Source of the DNA: an uncultured Oscillospiraceae bacterium
Lineage (GTDB): Bacteria; Bacillota; Clostridia; Oscillospirales; Oscillospiraceae
DNA: 21,709 nucleotides
NCBI GenBank assembly: GCA_900756495.1
Contig: CAAEKI010000103.1
Location: forward strand, 1 to 21,709
Direction of reading: 5' to 3'
Shown here: piece after piece, positions 15,382-21,709 of the stretch
Layout: the number at the start of each line of letters is the position of its first letter
How positions within the stretch are numbered: the first letter of the stretch is position 1
Made by a program: the position numbers and the translations under genes
Notes under the pieces: model-generated
Database searches by the model: none
What the model saw: only the letters and a program-made list of their open reading frames with translations
What the model was told of the DNA's origin: nothing

Positions 15382-16329
15382 ATGGCCTACCAGCTGCAGG
15401 AGATTAACGACCGGCTGAGAGCCGATGCCAAAGGCTTTGTGGAGGAGTGCGAACATAATTACCAGCGCCGTATTGAGGCGGCGGCCGACCGCATTGTGGC
15501 CAATATGGACAAGAGCCCCATCGTTCTGCTGTCCGGCCCCTCCGGGTCGGGCAAGACCACCACTGCGCTCAAGCTGGAGGAAGAGCTGGAGCGGAGGGGG
15601 ATTAACTCCCACACCATCTCCATGGACAACTACTTTAAAACACTGAACCGGAGCACGGCTCCCCGCACCCCGGAGGGAGATGTGGACTATGAGTCCCCCC
15701 TCCTGCTGGACATGGAGCTCCTGGATGAGACCTTTACCAAGCTCTCCAGGGGAGAGTGGGTGATCGTGCCCAAGTTCGAGTTTGCACGGCAGATGCGCAA
15801 CGACAGCCAGGGCTCAACGCTGAAGCTGGAGAAAAATGAAATTGCCATCTTTGAAGGGATCCATGCGCTCAATGACGATATCGCCGGCCGCCACCCGGAG
15901 GCCGCCACCCTCTATATCTCGGCTCGGTCCGATGTGCTGGAGGGTGAGGCGGTCCGCTTCAAGGGCACATGGATGCGCATTACCCGCCGGGCGGTACGGG
16001 ATTACAACTTCAGGGGGACGGATCTGACCGATACCCTATGTATGTGGTATAACGTGCGCCGGGGTGAGAAACGCTATATTTCTCCCTTCAAAGGCAGGGC
16101 CAACATTGTCGTAGATTCCTCTCTGCGGTATGAGCCTGCGCTTTTCAAAAACTATGCCCTCCCCCTGCGGGAGGCACTGCGGGACGTGCCGGACGAGAAT
16201 CCGCGCCGGGCCGAGCTGGAACGACTGACGGCCGCCTTTGACTGCTTCGAGCTGCTCGACCTCAATCTTGTGCCCTCCAACTCCCTGCTGCGGGAGTTTA
16301 TCGGTGGAGGCTCATACCACTATAAATAA
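15382..16329 (+). CDS. Uridine kinase-like nucleoside kinase
   Basis: A 315-residue cytoplasmic P-loop kinase of the phosphoribulokinase/uridine kinase family. The Walker A is GPSGSGKTT (52-60). The phosphoacceptor/base region reads SMDNYFKTLNRSTAPRTPEGDVDYESP, and the ATP-lid side has RRAVRDYNFRGTDLTDTLCMW. Compared with canonical Udk (about 210 residues), it has an N-terminal helix and a longer C-terminal portion, as in the clostridial nucleoside kinases annotated after ThrRS-like fusions. It is tightly spaced with hemZ (1 bp) and mrp (32 bp). Its substrate is probably a pyrimidine nucleoside, though this is only family-level inference. Confidence 0.85.
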   Translation: MAYQLQEINDRLRADAKGFVEECEHNYQRRIEAAADRIVANMDKSPIVLLSGPSGSGKTTTALKLEEELERRGINSHTISMDNYFKTLNRSTAPRTPEGDVDYESPLLLDMELLDETFTKLSRGEWVIVPKFEFARQMRNDSQGSTLKLEKNEIAIFEGIHALNDDIAGRHPEAATLYISARSDVLEGEAVRFKGTWMRITRRAVRDYNFRGTDLTDTLCMWYNVRRGEKRYISPFKGRANIVVDSSLRYEPALFKNYALPLREALRDVPDENPRRAELERLTAAFDCFELLDLNLVPSNSLLREFIGGGSYHYK

Positions 16330-16361
16330 GCTCAAACGGAGCGAAAAGGAGATCTTGCAAT

Positions 16362-17189
16362 ATGTCAGACTGCACCCATGAGTGCTCCTCCTGCGGAGAA
16401 AGCTGCGGGGAGCGCACGGAGCCCCAGGATCTGAGGGCCCCGCTGAATGAACTGTCCTCCATTAAAAAGGTCATCGCTGTTATGAGCGGCAAGGGGGGCG
16501 TGGGCAAGAGCTTGGTAACCGCATCTCTGGCCTGCGCGATGAAGGGTATGGGCAAGCGGGTCGGTGTTCTGGACGCCGACATCACTGGACCCTCTATCCC
16601 CCAGGCATTCGGTGTTCACACCAAGGCAGAGGGCTCGGAGCTTGGTATCTATCCCGCTAACTCCAAGGGCGGGGTGGAGATTATGAGCCTCAACCTCCTT
16701 ACAGAGCATGAGACCGACCCGGTGGTCTGGCGGGGGCCCGTCATCGCTGGGGTCGTGAAGCAGTTTTGGACCGATGTGATATGGGGCGATCTGGACTACC
16801 TCTTCGTGGATATGCCGCCGGGAACCGGAGACGTACCCCTCACCGTTTTTCAGTCTCTGCCGGTGGATGGCATTGTGGTGGTTACCTCCCCGCAGGATCT
16901 GGTGTCCATGATTGTCACCAAGGCGGTTAAAATGGCCGGGCTGCTGAATGTGCCCATCCTGGGCCTGGTAGAGAACTACAGCTATTTCAAGTGCCCTGAC
17001 TGCGGGAAGGAGCACGCCATTTTTGGAGAGAGCCGCGTGGATCAGGTGGCCGGTGAACTGGGCCTGAAGGTCCTGGCCCGTCTGCCCATCGATCCCGCTG
17101 TTGCCGCCGCCTGCGATGCAGGAGAAATTGAAAGTCTGAAGCCCAACTATCTGGAGGGCGTAGCCCATCTAATAATTGATGGGGAGTAA
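16362..17189 (+). CDS. Mrp/NBP35-family Fe-S cluster carrier ATPase (ApbC-like)
   Basis: A 275-residue P-loop ATPase that binds and transfers [4Fe-4S] clusters to apoproteins. The N-terminus has a CxxxCxxCxxxC cluster (Cys4, 8, 11, 15). The deviant Walker A GKGGVGKS is at 43-50, with DADITGPS and DMPPGTGDVPLT following. The C-terminal CPDC motif is the bridging cluster site. The ATG follows AAAGGAGAT. It is the last gene of the operon and is followed at once by a strong terminator. Linkage to a radical-SAM HemZ fits a need for Fe-S cofactors. Confidence 0.93.
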   Translation: MSDCTHECSSCGESCGERTEPQDLRAPLNELSSIKKVIAVMSGKGGVGKSLVTASLACAMKGMGKRVGVLDADITGPSIPQAFGVHTKAEGSELGIYPANSKGGVEIMSLNLLTEHETDPVVWRGPVIAGVVKQFWTDVIWGDLDYLFVDMPPGTGDVPLTVFQSLPVDGIVVVTSPQDLVSMIVTKAVKMAGLLNVPILGLVENYSYFKCPDCGKEHAIFGESRVDQVAGELGLKVLARLPIDPAVAAACDAGEIESLKPNYLEGVAHLIIDGE

Positions 17190-17198
17190 AACCGGGAA

Positions 17199-17234
17199 CG
17201 CCCGGGCCGAAATTGCCGGCCCGGGCGCTTTTTA
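17199..17234 (+). terminator. Intrinsic terminator of the racemase-like/dtd/hemZ/mrp operon
   Basis: A perfect 11-bp GC stem (17199-17209 with 17217-17227) with a 7-base loop is followed by CTTTTTAC. It begins 10 bp after the mrp stop and isolates the following sigma-factor gene. Confidence 0.9.
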
Positions 17235-17261
17235 CAGCAGGACAAATTTTAATGCCTTGTA

Positions 17262-17292
17262 TGGTAACTTTTCCGGCCGCTGGGGGGTCTAA
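17262..17292 (+). promoter_or_regulatory. ECF-like promoter of the sigma/anti-sigma pair
   Basis: TGGTAACTTTT, with the AAC core at 17266-17268, is followed 18 bases later by GTCTAA (17287-17292). This resembles ECF promoters of the SigX/SigV/SigW class (an AAC-type -35 and a CGTC/GTC-type -10) rather than a sigma-A promoter. It lies 26 bp upstream of the sigma-factor ATG, consistent with autoregulation. Confidence 0.6.
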
Positions 17293-17317
17293 CCAATGGA
17301 GGGGGCAGTGGGGACCC

Positions 17318-17815
17318 ATGGAGAAAAAACAATTGTTTGAAACCTTTGAGCACTTCCTGGATCAGAATCTTGATTACGCATACCGGTATGCTTTTACCTA
17401 TATGAAGAACCAGCAGGACGCGGAGGATGTGGTGAGCGACAGTGTGGAAAAGGCGCTGCGGGCGTTGACCTCCCTGCGAGATCCGGCGCTGATGAAGACT
17501 TGGTTTCTGCGCATTGTCATCAATACCGCAAAGAACCACCTGCAAAGGCGCGCCCGGGTACTTCCTGTGGAGGACGATCTGCTGGAGGAGCTGGCAGGTC
17601 CGGAGGAGCCCCCTCCAGATCTGGACCTGGATCAGATCCTCAGCGTACTGACCCCTGACGAGCGGGTTATCATCGTGCTCCGGTTTTATGAGGAGTATAA
17701 AATCCGGGAGATAGCCGAGATGCTCGGACTGCATGAGAGTACAGTGAAAAAGAGGCTCTACCGCGCCCTGCGCATATTAAAGACCAGATGGGAGGAGACC
17801 ATATGCGACGACTAA
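17318..17815 (+). CDS. sigV: ECF sigma-70 factor, SigV-like
   Basis: A 165-residue RNA polymerase sigma factor with only regions 2 and 4. Region 2 is YAYRYAFTYMKNQQDAEDVV through TWFLRIVINTAKNHLQRR. Region 4 is LTPDERVIIVLRFYEEYKIREIAEMLGLHESTVKKRLYRALRIL, a clear helix-turn-helix. The ATG at 17318 is chosen as the start of homology (MEKKQLFETFEHF). GGAGGGGG or GTGGGGA lies upstream, and earlier in-frame ATGs at 17213 and 17252 have no homology and lie in the terminator or leader. The stop overlaps the downstream RsiV-type gene by 13 bp. In Bacillus, Enterococcus and C. difficile the SigV regulon gives lysozyme resistance. Here the role is inferred from the partner gene. Confidence 0.85.
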   Translation: MEKKQLFETFEHFLDQNLDYAYRYAFTYMKNQQDAEDVVSDSVEKALRALTSLRDPALMKTWFLRIVINTAKNHLQRRARVLPVEDDLLEELAGPEEPPPDLDLDQILSVLTPDERVIIVLRFYEEYKIREIAEMLGLHESTVKKRLYRALRILKTRWEETICDD

Positions 17816-18660
17816 AAACACAATTGGATGGAATCCATGCCAGCGATACATTGAGAGCACGGGTGCGCCGCATCGTCAAGAAGAGAAGGTACGGCGCCGT
17901 TTCCAGACGGCTGGGCTTTACAGCGGCGGCCGCCGCCGTGGTATGTGTAGTTTCGCTGAACTTTGCGCCCACAGTGGCGGCGGCCGCTTATGAGGTGCCG
18001 GTGCTTGGGGCCGTGGCCCGGGTGGTGACCCTGAACCGCTTTGCCTATCAGGACGGCGGATATGAGGTCAGCGTCAATGTCCCTAAGATTGAGGGGCTGC
18101 TGAGTCCTGAACTGGAGGCTGAGATCAATCAGGACTTTCAGGATCAGGCTGACGCAGTGATTGCGGCCTTTGAAACGGATATGAGGGAACTCAAGGCGGA
18201 GTTCGGCGAGGAGACGGTCCACTACGGCCTCCGATCCGACTACGAGGTCAAGACGGACACCCAAGATATTCTGGTTATTGACAATTACCTGTATTTCGCA
18301 TCCGGATCATCCAGTACGGTCCACTCTTTTTACACCATTGACAAGCGCAGCGGCGCGCTTCTGACGCTCAAGGGGCTGTTTCAGGAGGATGCCGACTATG
18401 TAGGCGTTCTCAGCAGCTATATCCAACAGGAGATGGAGCGCCGCAACCGTGAGGAGGACGGCATGTTCTGGGTGGGACAGGATGAAGTGGAAAACTTTGA
18501 GCGGATAAGCGAGGACCAGAACTTTTATCTTAACAGCGACAATCAGTTGGTAATCTGCTTCGACAAATACGAAGTAGCCGCAGGCGCTCAGGGCAGCCCT
18601 GAATTTGTTATTCCTACTGATGTGATTGCCGATATTGCGGCCTTTGATCTGCTGAAATAG
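17803..18660 (+). CDS. rsiV: RsiV-type anti-sigma factor with extracellular DUF3298-like domain
   Basis: A 285-residue membrane-bound inhibitor of the overlapping ECF sigma factor. The basic cytosolic N-terminus (about 36 residues) is followed by one membrane helix (about 37-62, AAAAAVVCVVSLNFAPTVAAAA). A large outer domain runs to the end with LYFASGSSSTVHSFYTIDKRSGALLTLKGLF and the family FDKYEVAAGAQGSPEFVIPTDV. B. subtilis RsiV binds lysozyme directly and is then cut by signal peptidase and RasP, freeing SigV. The present domain layout is the same. The ATG at 17803 follows GGAGGAGAC and is preferred over the ATG at 17788. Binding of lysozyme here is not shown by the sequence. Confidence 0.85.
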   Translation: MRRLKTQLDGIHASDTLRARVRRIVKKRRYGAVSRRLGFTAAAAAVVCVVSLNFAPTVAAAAYEVPVLGAVARVVTLNRFAYQDGGYEVSVNVPKIEGLLSPELEAEINQDFQDQADAVIAAFETDMRELKAEFGEETVHYGLRSDYEVKTDTQDILVIDNYLYFASGSSSTVHSFYTIDKRSGALLTLKGLFQEDADYVGVLSSYIQQEMERRNREEDGMFWVGQDEVENFERISEDQNFYLNSDNQLVICFDKYEVAAGAQGSPEFVIPTDVIADIAAFDLLK

Positions 18661-18672
18661 GCACAAAAGGAC

Positions 18673-18715
18673 GGCGAGGGAGCGGATGTTTCCGCCCCCT
18701 CGCCATTTATATTTT
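18673..18715 (+). terminator. Terminator after rsiV, probably bidirectional
   Basis: An outer 8-bp stem (18673-18680 with 18697-18704) and an inner 5-bp stem (18682-18686 with 18691-18695) are separated by one A/C mismatch. ATTTATATTTT follows on the plus strand. On the minus strand the stem is followed by GTCCTTTTGTGC, so it may also serve the convergent membrane-protein gene ending at 18746. Confidence 0.75.
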
Positions 18716-18745
18716 ACCCTGCGACATAGGCCGAATGGAGTGTTT

Positions 18746-19102
18746 TTACACCTTGCGCAACAGTTCCTCTACCTGCACGCTGGCGGTTACTGCGAAAACT
18801 TCTGTGGAGCCATTCATCTCCTGCTTCAGCTCCTCGGCCTCCCTGTCATGCTTCTTGTTAATGAAGTAGACAAACACATTGATAGAAACGATGACAAGGT
18901 TAATGATGTATACGACCAGAACATAATTGATTCTATGGTTGAGAAGCTTGGCCGTAATCCCCGCCACATAACCAACAATAATCAAAAGGATGAATTGCAG
19001 GCTCATGGACTTGGCGGTCCGGGCCTTGATATTCTTATATACGTTCAGGGGCCAGGACAGGCCAAAACAGATGAGCATTGCGGTCTCCAGGATCTCCGCC
19101 AT
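18746..19102 (-). CDS. Three-helix SemiSWEET/PQ-loop-like membrane protein
   Basis: A 118-residue protein with three predicted membrane helices: about residues 4-24 (LETAMLICFGLSWPLNVYKNI), 34-54 (SLQFILLIIVGYVAGITAKLL) and 58-84. A charged cytosolic tail follows. One three-helix bundle with a WPLN-type proline motif in helix 1 and conserved MSLxF after it resembles SemiSWEET or PQ-loop half-transporters, which dimerise to move sugars or other small solutes. The match is by pattern only and the substrate is unknown. The ATG has a GGAGATG site about 12 bases upstream. It diverges from the lysR gene, with which it shares a 135-bp regulatory region, so it is the likely target of that regulator. 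Confidence 0.65.
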   Translation of the reverse strand: MAEILETAMLICFGLSWPLNVYKNIKARTAKSMSLQFILLIIVGYVAGITAKLLNHRINYVLVVYIINLVIVSINVFVYFINKKHDREAEELKQEMNGSTEVFAVTASVQVEELLRKV

Positions 19103-19154
19103 AATTCAAATCATCTCCATCAATTTCGTTCTTTGTTCTTCCTAAGCGTAGCTT

Positions 19155-19183
19155 ATTATACAATTGACTTTTGATAATTTCTA
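19155..19183 (-). promoter_or_regulatory. Likely activator-dependent promoter of the SemiSWEET-like gene
   Basis: On the minus strand a perfect TATAAT (19155-19160) lies 53 bp upstream of the ATG. The hexamer 17 bases further upstream is a poor TAGAAA (19178-19183). A good -10 with a weak -35 fits a promoter that needs the LysR regulator. Confidence 0.5.
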
Positions 19184-19192
19184 ATATATCAT
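19164..19192 (+). promoter_or_regulatory. Promoter of the lysR gene
   Basis: TTGACT (19164-19169), a 17-base spacer and TATCAT (19187-19192) are placed so that transcription would start near 19199, inside the putative LysR-binding cluster. The -35 box lies only a few bases from the divergent gene's -10. Confidence 0.6.
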
Positions 19193-19194
19193 GA

Positions 19195-19223
19195 TTATTG
19201 TTTCAATAACTTATACATTATTG
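19195..19223. promoter_or_regulatory. Putative LysR operator: three alternating TTATTG/CAATAA half-sites
   Basis: TTATTG (19195-19200), CAATAA (19204-19209) and TTATTG (19218-19223) alternate in orientation. The first two form a 15-bp inverted repeat containing a T-N11-A LysR-box pattern (TATTG-TTT-CAATA). The cluster covers the lysR transcription start and lies about 35-63 bp upstream of the divergent gene's -10, the classic layout for autorepression plus activation. Confidence 0.6.
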
Positions 19224-19237
19224 GTTGGTGAATACTT

Positions 19238-20119
19238 GTGGAGATCACACAAATGAAATACTTCCTGGAGGTGGCGGCCTCACAGCATGTAACAAGAAGT
19301 GCAGAGAAGCTGCATATAGCACAGCCGGCATTGACACAGGCCATTCACCGGCTGGAGAAGGAGCTGAACGTCCCGCTGTTTGTCTCCAGGGGCAGAAATA
19401 TTGTGCTGACAGAGTATGGGAAATTCCTTCAAAAGAAGCTGACACCGCTGTTGGAGGAGCTGGATGAGATTCCAGAGCAGCTCAAGATAATGGCCCGGCT
19501 GGAAACGGATACGATTCATCTCAACGTCTTGGCGGCCTCCACCCATGTTATTGACGCCATTATCGAATATAAAAAGACGCACACAGACATCCACTTCCAG
19601 CTGCTCCAAAACGCGGAGAGTGAGCTCTTTGACATCGGGATTACAACCAGTATGGGTTACCAGCCGCCGGCAGACAGCCGCAATGAATTTGTGTGCACAG
19701 AGAAGATCTTTCTGGCGGTGCCGGAGGGCGGCAGATACGAGGGGCTGAAGTCTATCCGCCTCTCTGACGTCACAGACGAGAGCTTTATCAGCCTGATGGG
19801 GTCCAAGCAGTTTCGATGGATTTGCGACAGATTCTGCCAGGAGGAGGGCTTTCAGCCCAAAGTTGTCTTTGAAAGCGACAGCCCCGCAGCGGTAAAGAAC
19901 ATGATTGCCAACAACATGGGGATCGGCTTCTGGCCGCGTTTTACCTGGGGCAGCGTGGACAGCAGGGGAATGAAGCTGCTGGAGATCGAAGGGGTGCGCT
20001 GCCAGCGGGATATCGTGTTTGTGATGCGGAAGAACAAGCAGGACAACCGGTATGTGGAGGAATTTTTTCAATTTCTCCACGACTATACCTGGCGGATTAT
20101 AACGGCGGAGTGGACATAA
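19238..20119 (+). CDS. LysR-family transcriptional regulator
   Basis: A 293-residue DNA-binding regulator. The winged helix-turn-helix occupies residues 1-60 (FLEVAASQHVTRSAEKLHIAQPALTQAIHRLEKEL), and a linker helix runs to about residue 85. The rest is the periplasmic-binding-like effector domain. The GTG at 19238 gives the family N-terminus MEITQMKYFLEVA. An ATG at 19253 with GGAGA 8 bases upstream is a possible alternative start, so the true start is open. It diverges from the SemiSWEET-like gene and probably controls it and itself. The effector is unknown. Confidence 0.9.
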   Translation: MEITQMKYFLEVAASQHVTRSAEKLHIAQPALTQAIHRLEKELNVPLFVSRGRNIVLTEYGKFLQKKLTPLLEELDEIPEQLKIMARLETDTIHLNVLAASTHVIDAIIEYKKTHTDIHFQLLQNAESELFDIGITTSMGYQPPADSRNEFVCTEKIFLAVPEGGRYEGLKSIRLSDVTDESFISLMGSKQFRWICDRFCQEEGFQPKVVFESDSPAAVKNMIANNMGIGFWPRFTWGSVDSRGMKLLEIEGVRCQRDIVFVMRKNKQDNRYVEEFFQFLHDYTWRIITAEWT

Positions 20120-20122
20120 GGG

Positions 20123-20152
20123 CAGGGCGGGCTGCATTTGCAGCCCGCCCTG
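20123..20152. terminator. Strong hairpin after lysR, weak T-tract
   Basis: A perfect 13-bp stem (20123-20135 with 20140-20152) has a 4-base loop and begins 3 bp after the lysR stop. No T-run follows on the plus strand, nor on the minus strand toward lysR. The position suggests transcript-end protection or termination between convergent genes (lysR and azlD). Confidence 0.6.
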
Positions 20153-20240
20153 AAGAGCGTACACTATGCAATCGGCTCCTATAGCAGGGAACACGCCTGT
20201 CCCGACTCCGGATTGCGGAAACGACAGACCGGATACCGGC

Positions 20241-20573
20241 TTATACGAACACGGCCTGAACCAGGACCATATATAAAATCGTTCCGCCGAAGATGGAGAG
20301 CAGGTTGTTTTTTTTCCACAGGTGGAGGAGCACCACGGCGCCCACAGCGATCAGCTGCGGGGCCCAACCGGCGGGGGCTGCAAAGCTGATGTCCCGGAGG
20401 CAGTAGATAATCAACATGGCGATGATGGCCGGCGGCAGGACCCGGCCCAGATAGAGCACGAGCTTGGGGGGAGATTCCCCCCTGTCAAAGAGCAGGAAGG
20501 GCAGGGCCCGTGTAAGGAAGGTCACGCCGGCCATGACGGCGATGGCCGCGGCGGCCTGTCCGGTGGTCAGCAT
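20241..20573 (-). CDS. azlD: Branched-chain amino acid exporter small subunit AzlD
   Basis: A 110-residue membrane protein with about four hydrophobic helices that pairs with AzlC to export branched-chain amino acids. Family features are the early VMAGVTFLTRALPFLLF and the helix LGRVLPPAIIAMLIIYCL. The start is ATG at 20573, overlapping the end of azlC by 7 bp with GGAGAGGAGG upstream inside azlC. The gene ends 88 bp from the hairpin after lysR. Confidence 0.9.
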   Translation of the reverse strand: MLTTGQAAAAIAVMAGVTFLTRALPFLLFDRGESPPKLVLYLGRVLPPAIIAMLIIYCLRDISFAAPAGWAPQLIAVGAVVLLHLWKKNNLLSIFGGTILYMVLVQAVFV

Positions 20574-21304
20574 ACAGAAGCCTCCTCTCCGGCGTGTCCC
20601 GCCTTTTCCTCCAGCTTCTCGCGAAAAGCCAGGAGCAGGAGTACGATGACGCCCAGGGATACCAGCAGCAGCTTTTGTTGAGCTGCAGAGCCCAGAATTC
20701 CACCTACAATCAACAGAAAGACGGCAGTGACGGCCGCCCCGGCCAGAGCGGGGATGTGATTCCGGTAGGCCTTCCACTGGTCGACGGCGATGACCACAAA
20801 TAGGGCGGTCATCGCAAAGTCAATGCCGGTGATGTCGATGGGGAGCAGGGCCCCGGCCACGCCGCCGATGATGGAGCCCAGAACCCAATAGCTCTGATCC
20901 AGCAGTGCAATGGCAAAATAGAACTGTTTTGGATTGACGCCGACCGGGGCCTTAGCTGAGGCCAACAGGGCATAGGTTTCGTCGGTCAGGGAGAAGATCA
21001 TATAGAGCTTTCGCATCCCCATACCCCGGAACTTCTCCAGCATGGACAGTCCGTAGACCAAGTGGCGGAAGTTGATGAGCAGCGTCATCACCGCCACGGT
21101 GCCCAGGGCCGCCCCAGTGCCCAGCAGAGTGACGCCCAGATACTGGCCGGATCCGGCATAGATGGTCAGGCTCATAAAGAAAGCCCAGATAAAATTGTAG
21201 CCGATTTCCTGCAGCATCAGCCCAAAGGCGATGCCGATGGCCAGATAGCCCATCAGCACGGGGACTGTGACGGGAAAGGCGGCAGAGAGTGCTTTGCGAT
21301 CCAT
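20567..21304 (-). CDS. azlC: Branched-chain amino acid exporter large subunit AzlC
   Basis: A 245-residue membrane protein with about six to seven helices, forming an export system with the overlapping azlD product. The AzlC hallmark runs VLMGYLAIGIAFGLM, then SLTIYAGSGQYLGVTLL, then NFRHLVYGLSM and SLTDETYALL. The ATG at 21304 is chosen because the predicted promoter lies at 21345-21373, leaving a leader of about 34 bases. An upstream in-frame TTG at 21373 would overlap the -35 box. Its ribosome site (AAGGATGTGAG) is weak and set back. Confidence 0.92.
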   Translation of the reverse strand: MDRKALSAAFPVTVPVLMGYLAIGIAFGLMLQEIGYNFIWAFFMSLTIYAGSGQYLGVTLLGTGAALGTVAVMTLLINFRHLVYGLSMLEKFRGMGMRKLYMIFSLTDETYALLASAKAPVGVNPKQFYFAIALLDQSYWVLGSIIGGVAGALLPIDITGIDFAMTALFVVIAVDQWKAYRNHIPALAGAAVTAVFLLIVGGILGSAAQQKLLLVSLGVIVLLLLAFREKLEEKAGHAGEEASVC

Positions 21305-21344
21305 TGGGTGACTCACATCCTTGTGTATACGGCTGTAATTCCAC

Positions 21345-21373
21345 ATTTTAACCGCTTTACCGTGGAAAAGCAA
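21345..21373 (-). promoter_or_regulatory. Promoter of azlC-azlD
   Basis: On the minus strand TTGCTT (21368-21373), a 17-base spacer and TAAAAT (21345-21350) precede the azlC ATG by about 40 bp. I see no T-box or leucine-type attenuator in this short leader. Confidence 0.6.
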
Positions 21374-21407
21374 CCCTGGCCGCCTAAATTCGTTTACAAA
21401 AGAGTGG

Positions 21408-21435
21408 TTGTTTTTTGGAAAAAAGTCTGTATAAT
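21408..21435 (+). promoter_or_regulatory. Promoter of the lipid-kinase gene
   Basis: TTGTTT (21408-21413) and a perfect TATAAT (21430-21435) are 16 bases apart, about 50 bp upstream of the kinase ATG and diverging from the azlC promoter. Confidence 0.65.
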
Positions 21436-21485
21436 ATTATGATCTACCAAGGAAGCCTTGAAAGTACACAGATTGGGAGACGCTT

Positions 21486-21709
21486 ATGGAAAAGCTGCTT
21501 TTTATTTACAATACTCATGCCGGTAAGGGCTTGGCCCGCCTTCGGTTGGCCGATATGCAGGAGGCCTTTGCGGCAGCGGGCTGGACCATTACCGCTCACC
21601 CCACTCAGGGGGTCGGAGATGCCACCGAAACGGCGCAGCGGCTGGGAACAGAATATGATCGTATTGTCTGCAGCGGAGGCGACGGTACCCTCCATGAGGT
21701 AGTGGAGGG
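21486..21709 (+). CDS. Diacylglycerol-kinase-family lipid kinase (3' end cut by window)
   Basis: The first 74 residues of a DagK/YegS-type lipid kinase are present. These cytoplasmic or membrane-associated enzymes phosphorylate diacylglycerol or related lipids. The N-terminal LLFIYNTHAGKG matches the family's start (INPxSGxG), and CSGGDGTLHEVV is the nucleotide-binding GGDGT motif at about residues 63-73. The ATG has GGGAGA upstream. The exact lipid substrate cannot be told from this fragment. Confidence 0.9.
   Translation, partial: MEKLLFIYNTHAGKGLARLRLADMQEAFAAAGWTITAHPTQGVGDATETAQRLGTEYDRIVCSGGDGTLHEVVE

Noticed and set aside
20123..20152. Classical rho-independent terminator after lysR
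   Set aside because: The stem is excellent but lacks a T-run, so it was kept only as a hairpin with reduced confidence as a terminator.
21305..21485. T-box or leucine-responsive leader upstream of azlC
   Set aside because: The leader from the predicted promoter is only about 34 bases and shows no T-box motif or leader peptide.
1..21709. CRISPR arrays, tRNA/rRNA genes, insertion sequences, phage or toxin-antitoxin modules
   Set aside because: Reading both strands by eye, no direct-repeat array, tRNA-like cloverleaf, transposase or integrase frame, or terminal inverted repeats were found.

Overview
The window looks like chromosomal DNA from a GC-rich gut-type Clostridia, most likely Oscillospiraceae (Flavonifractor, Pseudoflavonifractor or Oscillibacter relatives). 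Three things suggest this: Firmicutes-style GGAGG ribosome sites with frequent TTG starts, a HemZ-type coproporphyrinogen dehydrogenase, and a SigV/RsiV pair. The genus is an inference. There is no sign of phage, transposon, CRISPR, tRNA or rRNA.

Layout. 1-3.8 kb (minus): mutS, cut by the window edge, follows miaB. 4-7.7 kb (minus): a four-gene operon holds an ABC ATPase, an RbsC-type permease, a lipoprotein binding protein and a diverged PsuG-like (pseudouridine-5'-phosphate glycosidase family) protein. 8-9.2 kb (minus): a PucR-type regulator with its own promoter and terminator. 9.4-11.4 kb (minus): a cupin protein and a MatC/IT-superfamily transporter. 11.6-17.2 kb (plus): one long operon encodes an alanine-racemase-like protein that has lost its PLP lysine, Dtd, a metallo-beta-lactamase-fold hydrolase, HemZ, a uridine-kinase-like kinase and an Mrp-type Fe-S/ATP protein, and it ends at a strong terminator. 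17.3-18.7 kb (plus): an ECF sigma factor overlaps an RsiV-type anti-sigma gene behind an ECF-like promoter. 18.7-20.1 kb: a three-helix SemiSWEET-like membrane protein (minus) diverges from a LysR regulator (plus), with a cluster of inverted half-sites between them. 20.2-21.3 kb (minus): azlC-azlD, branched-chain amino acid exporter. From 21.5 kb (plus): the start of a diacylglycerol-kinase-family lipid kinase.

How the genes work together. The PucR regulator, the ABC transporter and the PsuG-like protein form a plausible uptake-and-cleavage unit for a nucleoside-like or glycosidic compound. The glycosidase homologue lacks part of the family's metal-site region and no PsuK-type kinase is nearby, so the substrate is open. 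The 11.6-17.2 kb operon combines quality control (Dtd), heme synthesis and Fe-S assembly with an apparent racemase pseudoenzyme. SigV/RsiV suggests lysozyme or envelope-stress sensing in a host-associated organism.

The best leads are the PsuG-like/ABC locus and the lysine-less racemase homologue. Neither can be called a new system from this sequence alone.
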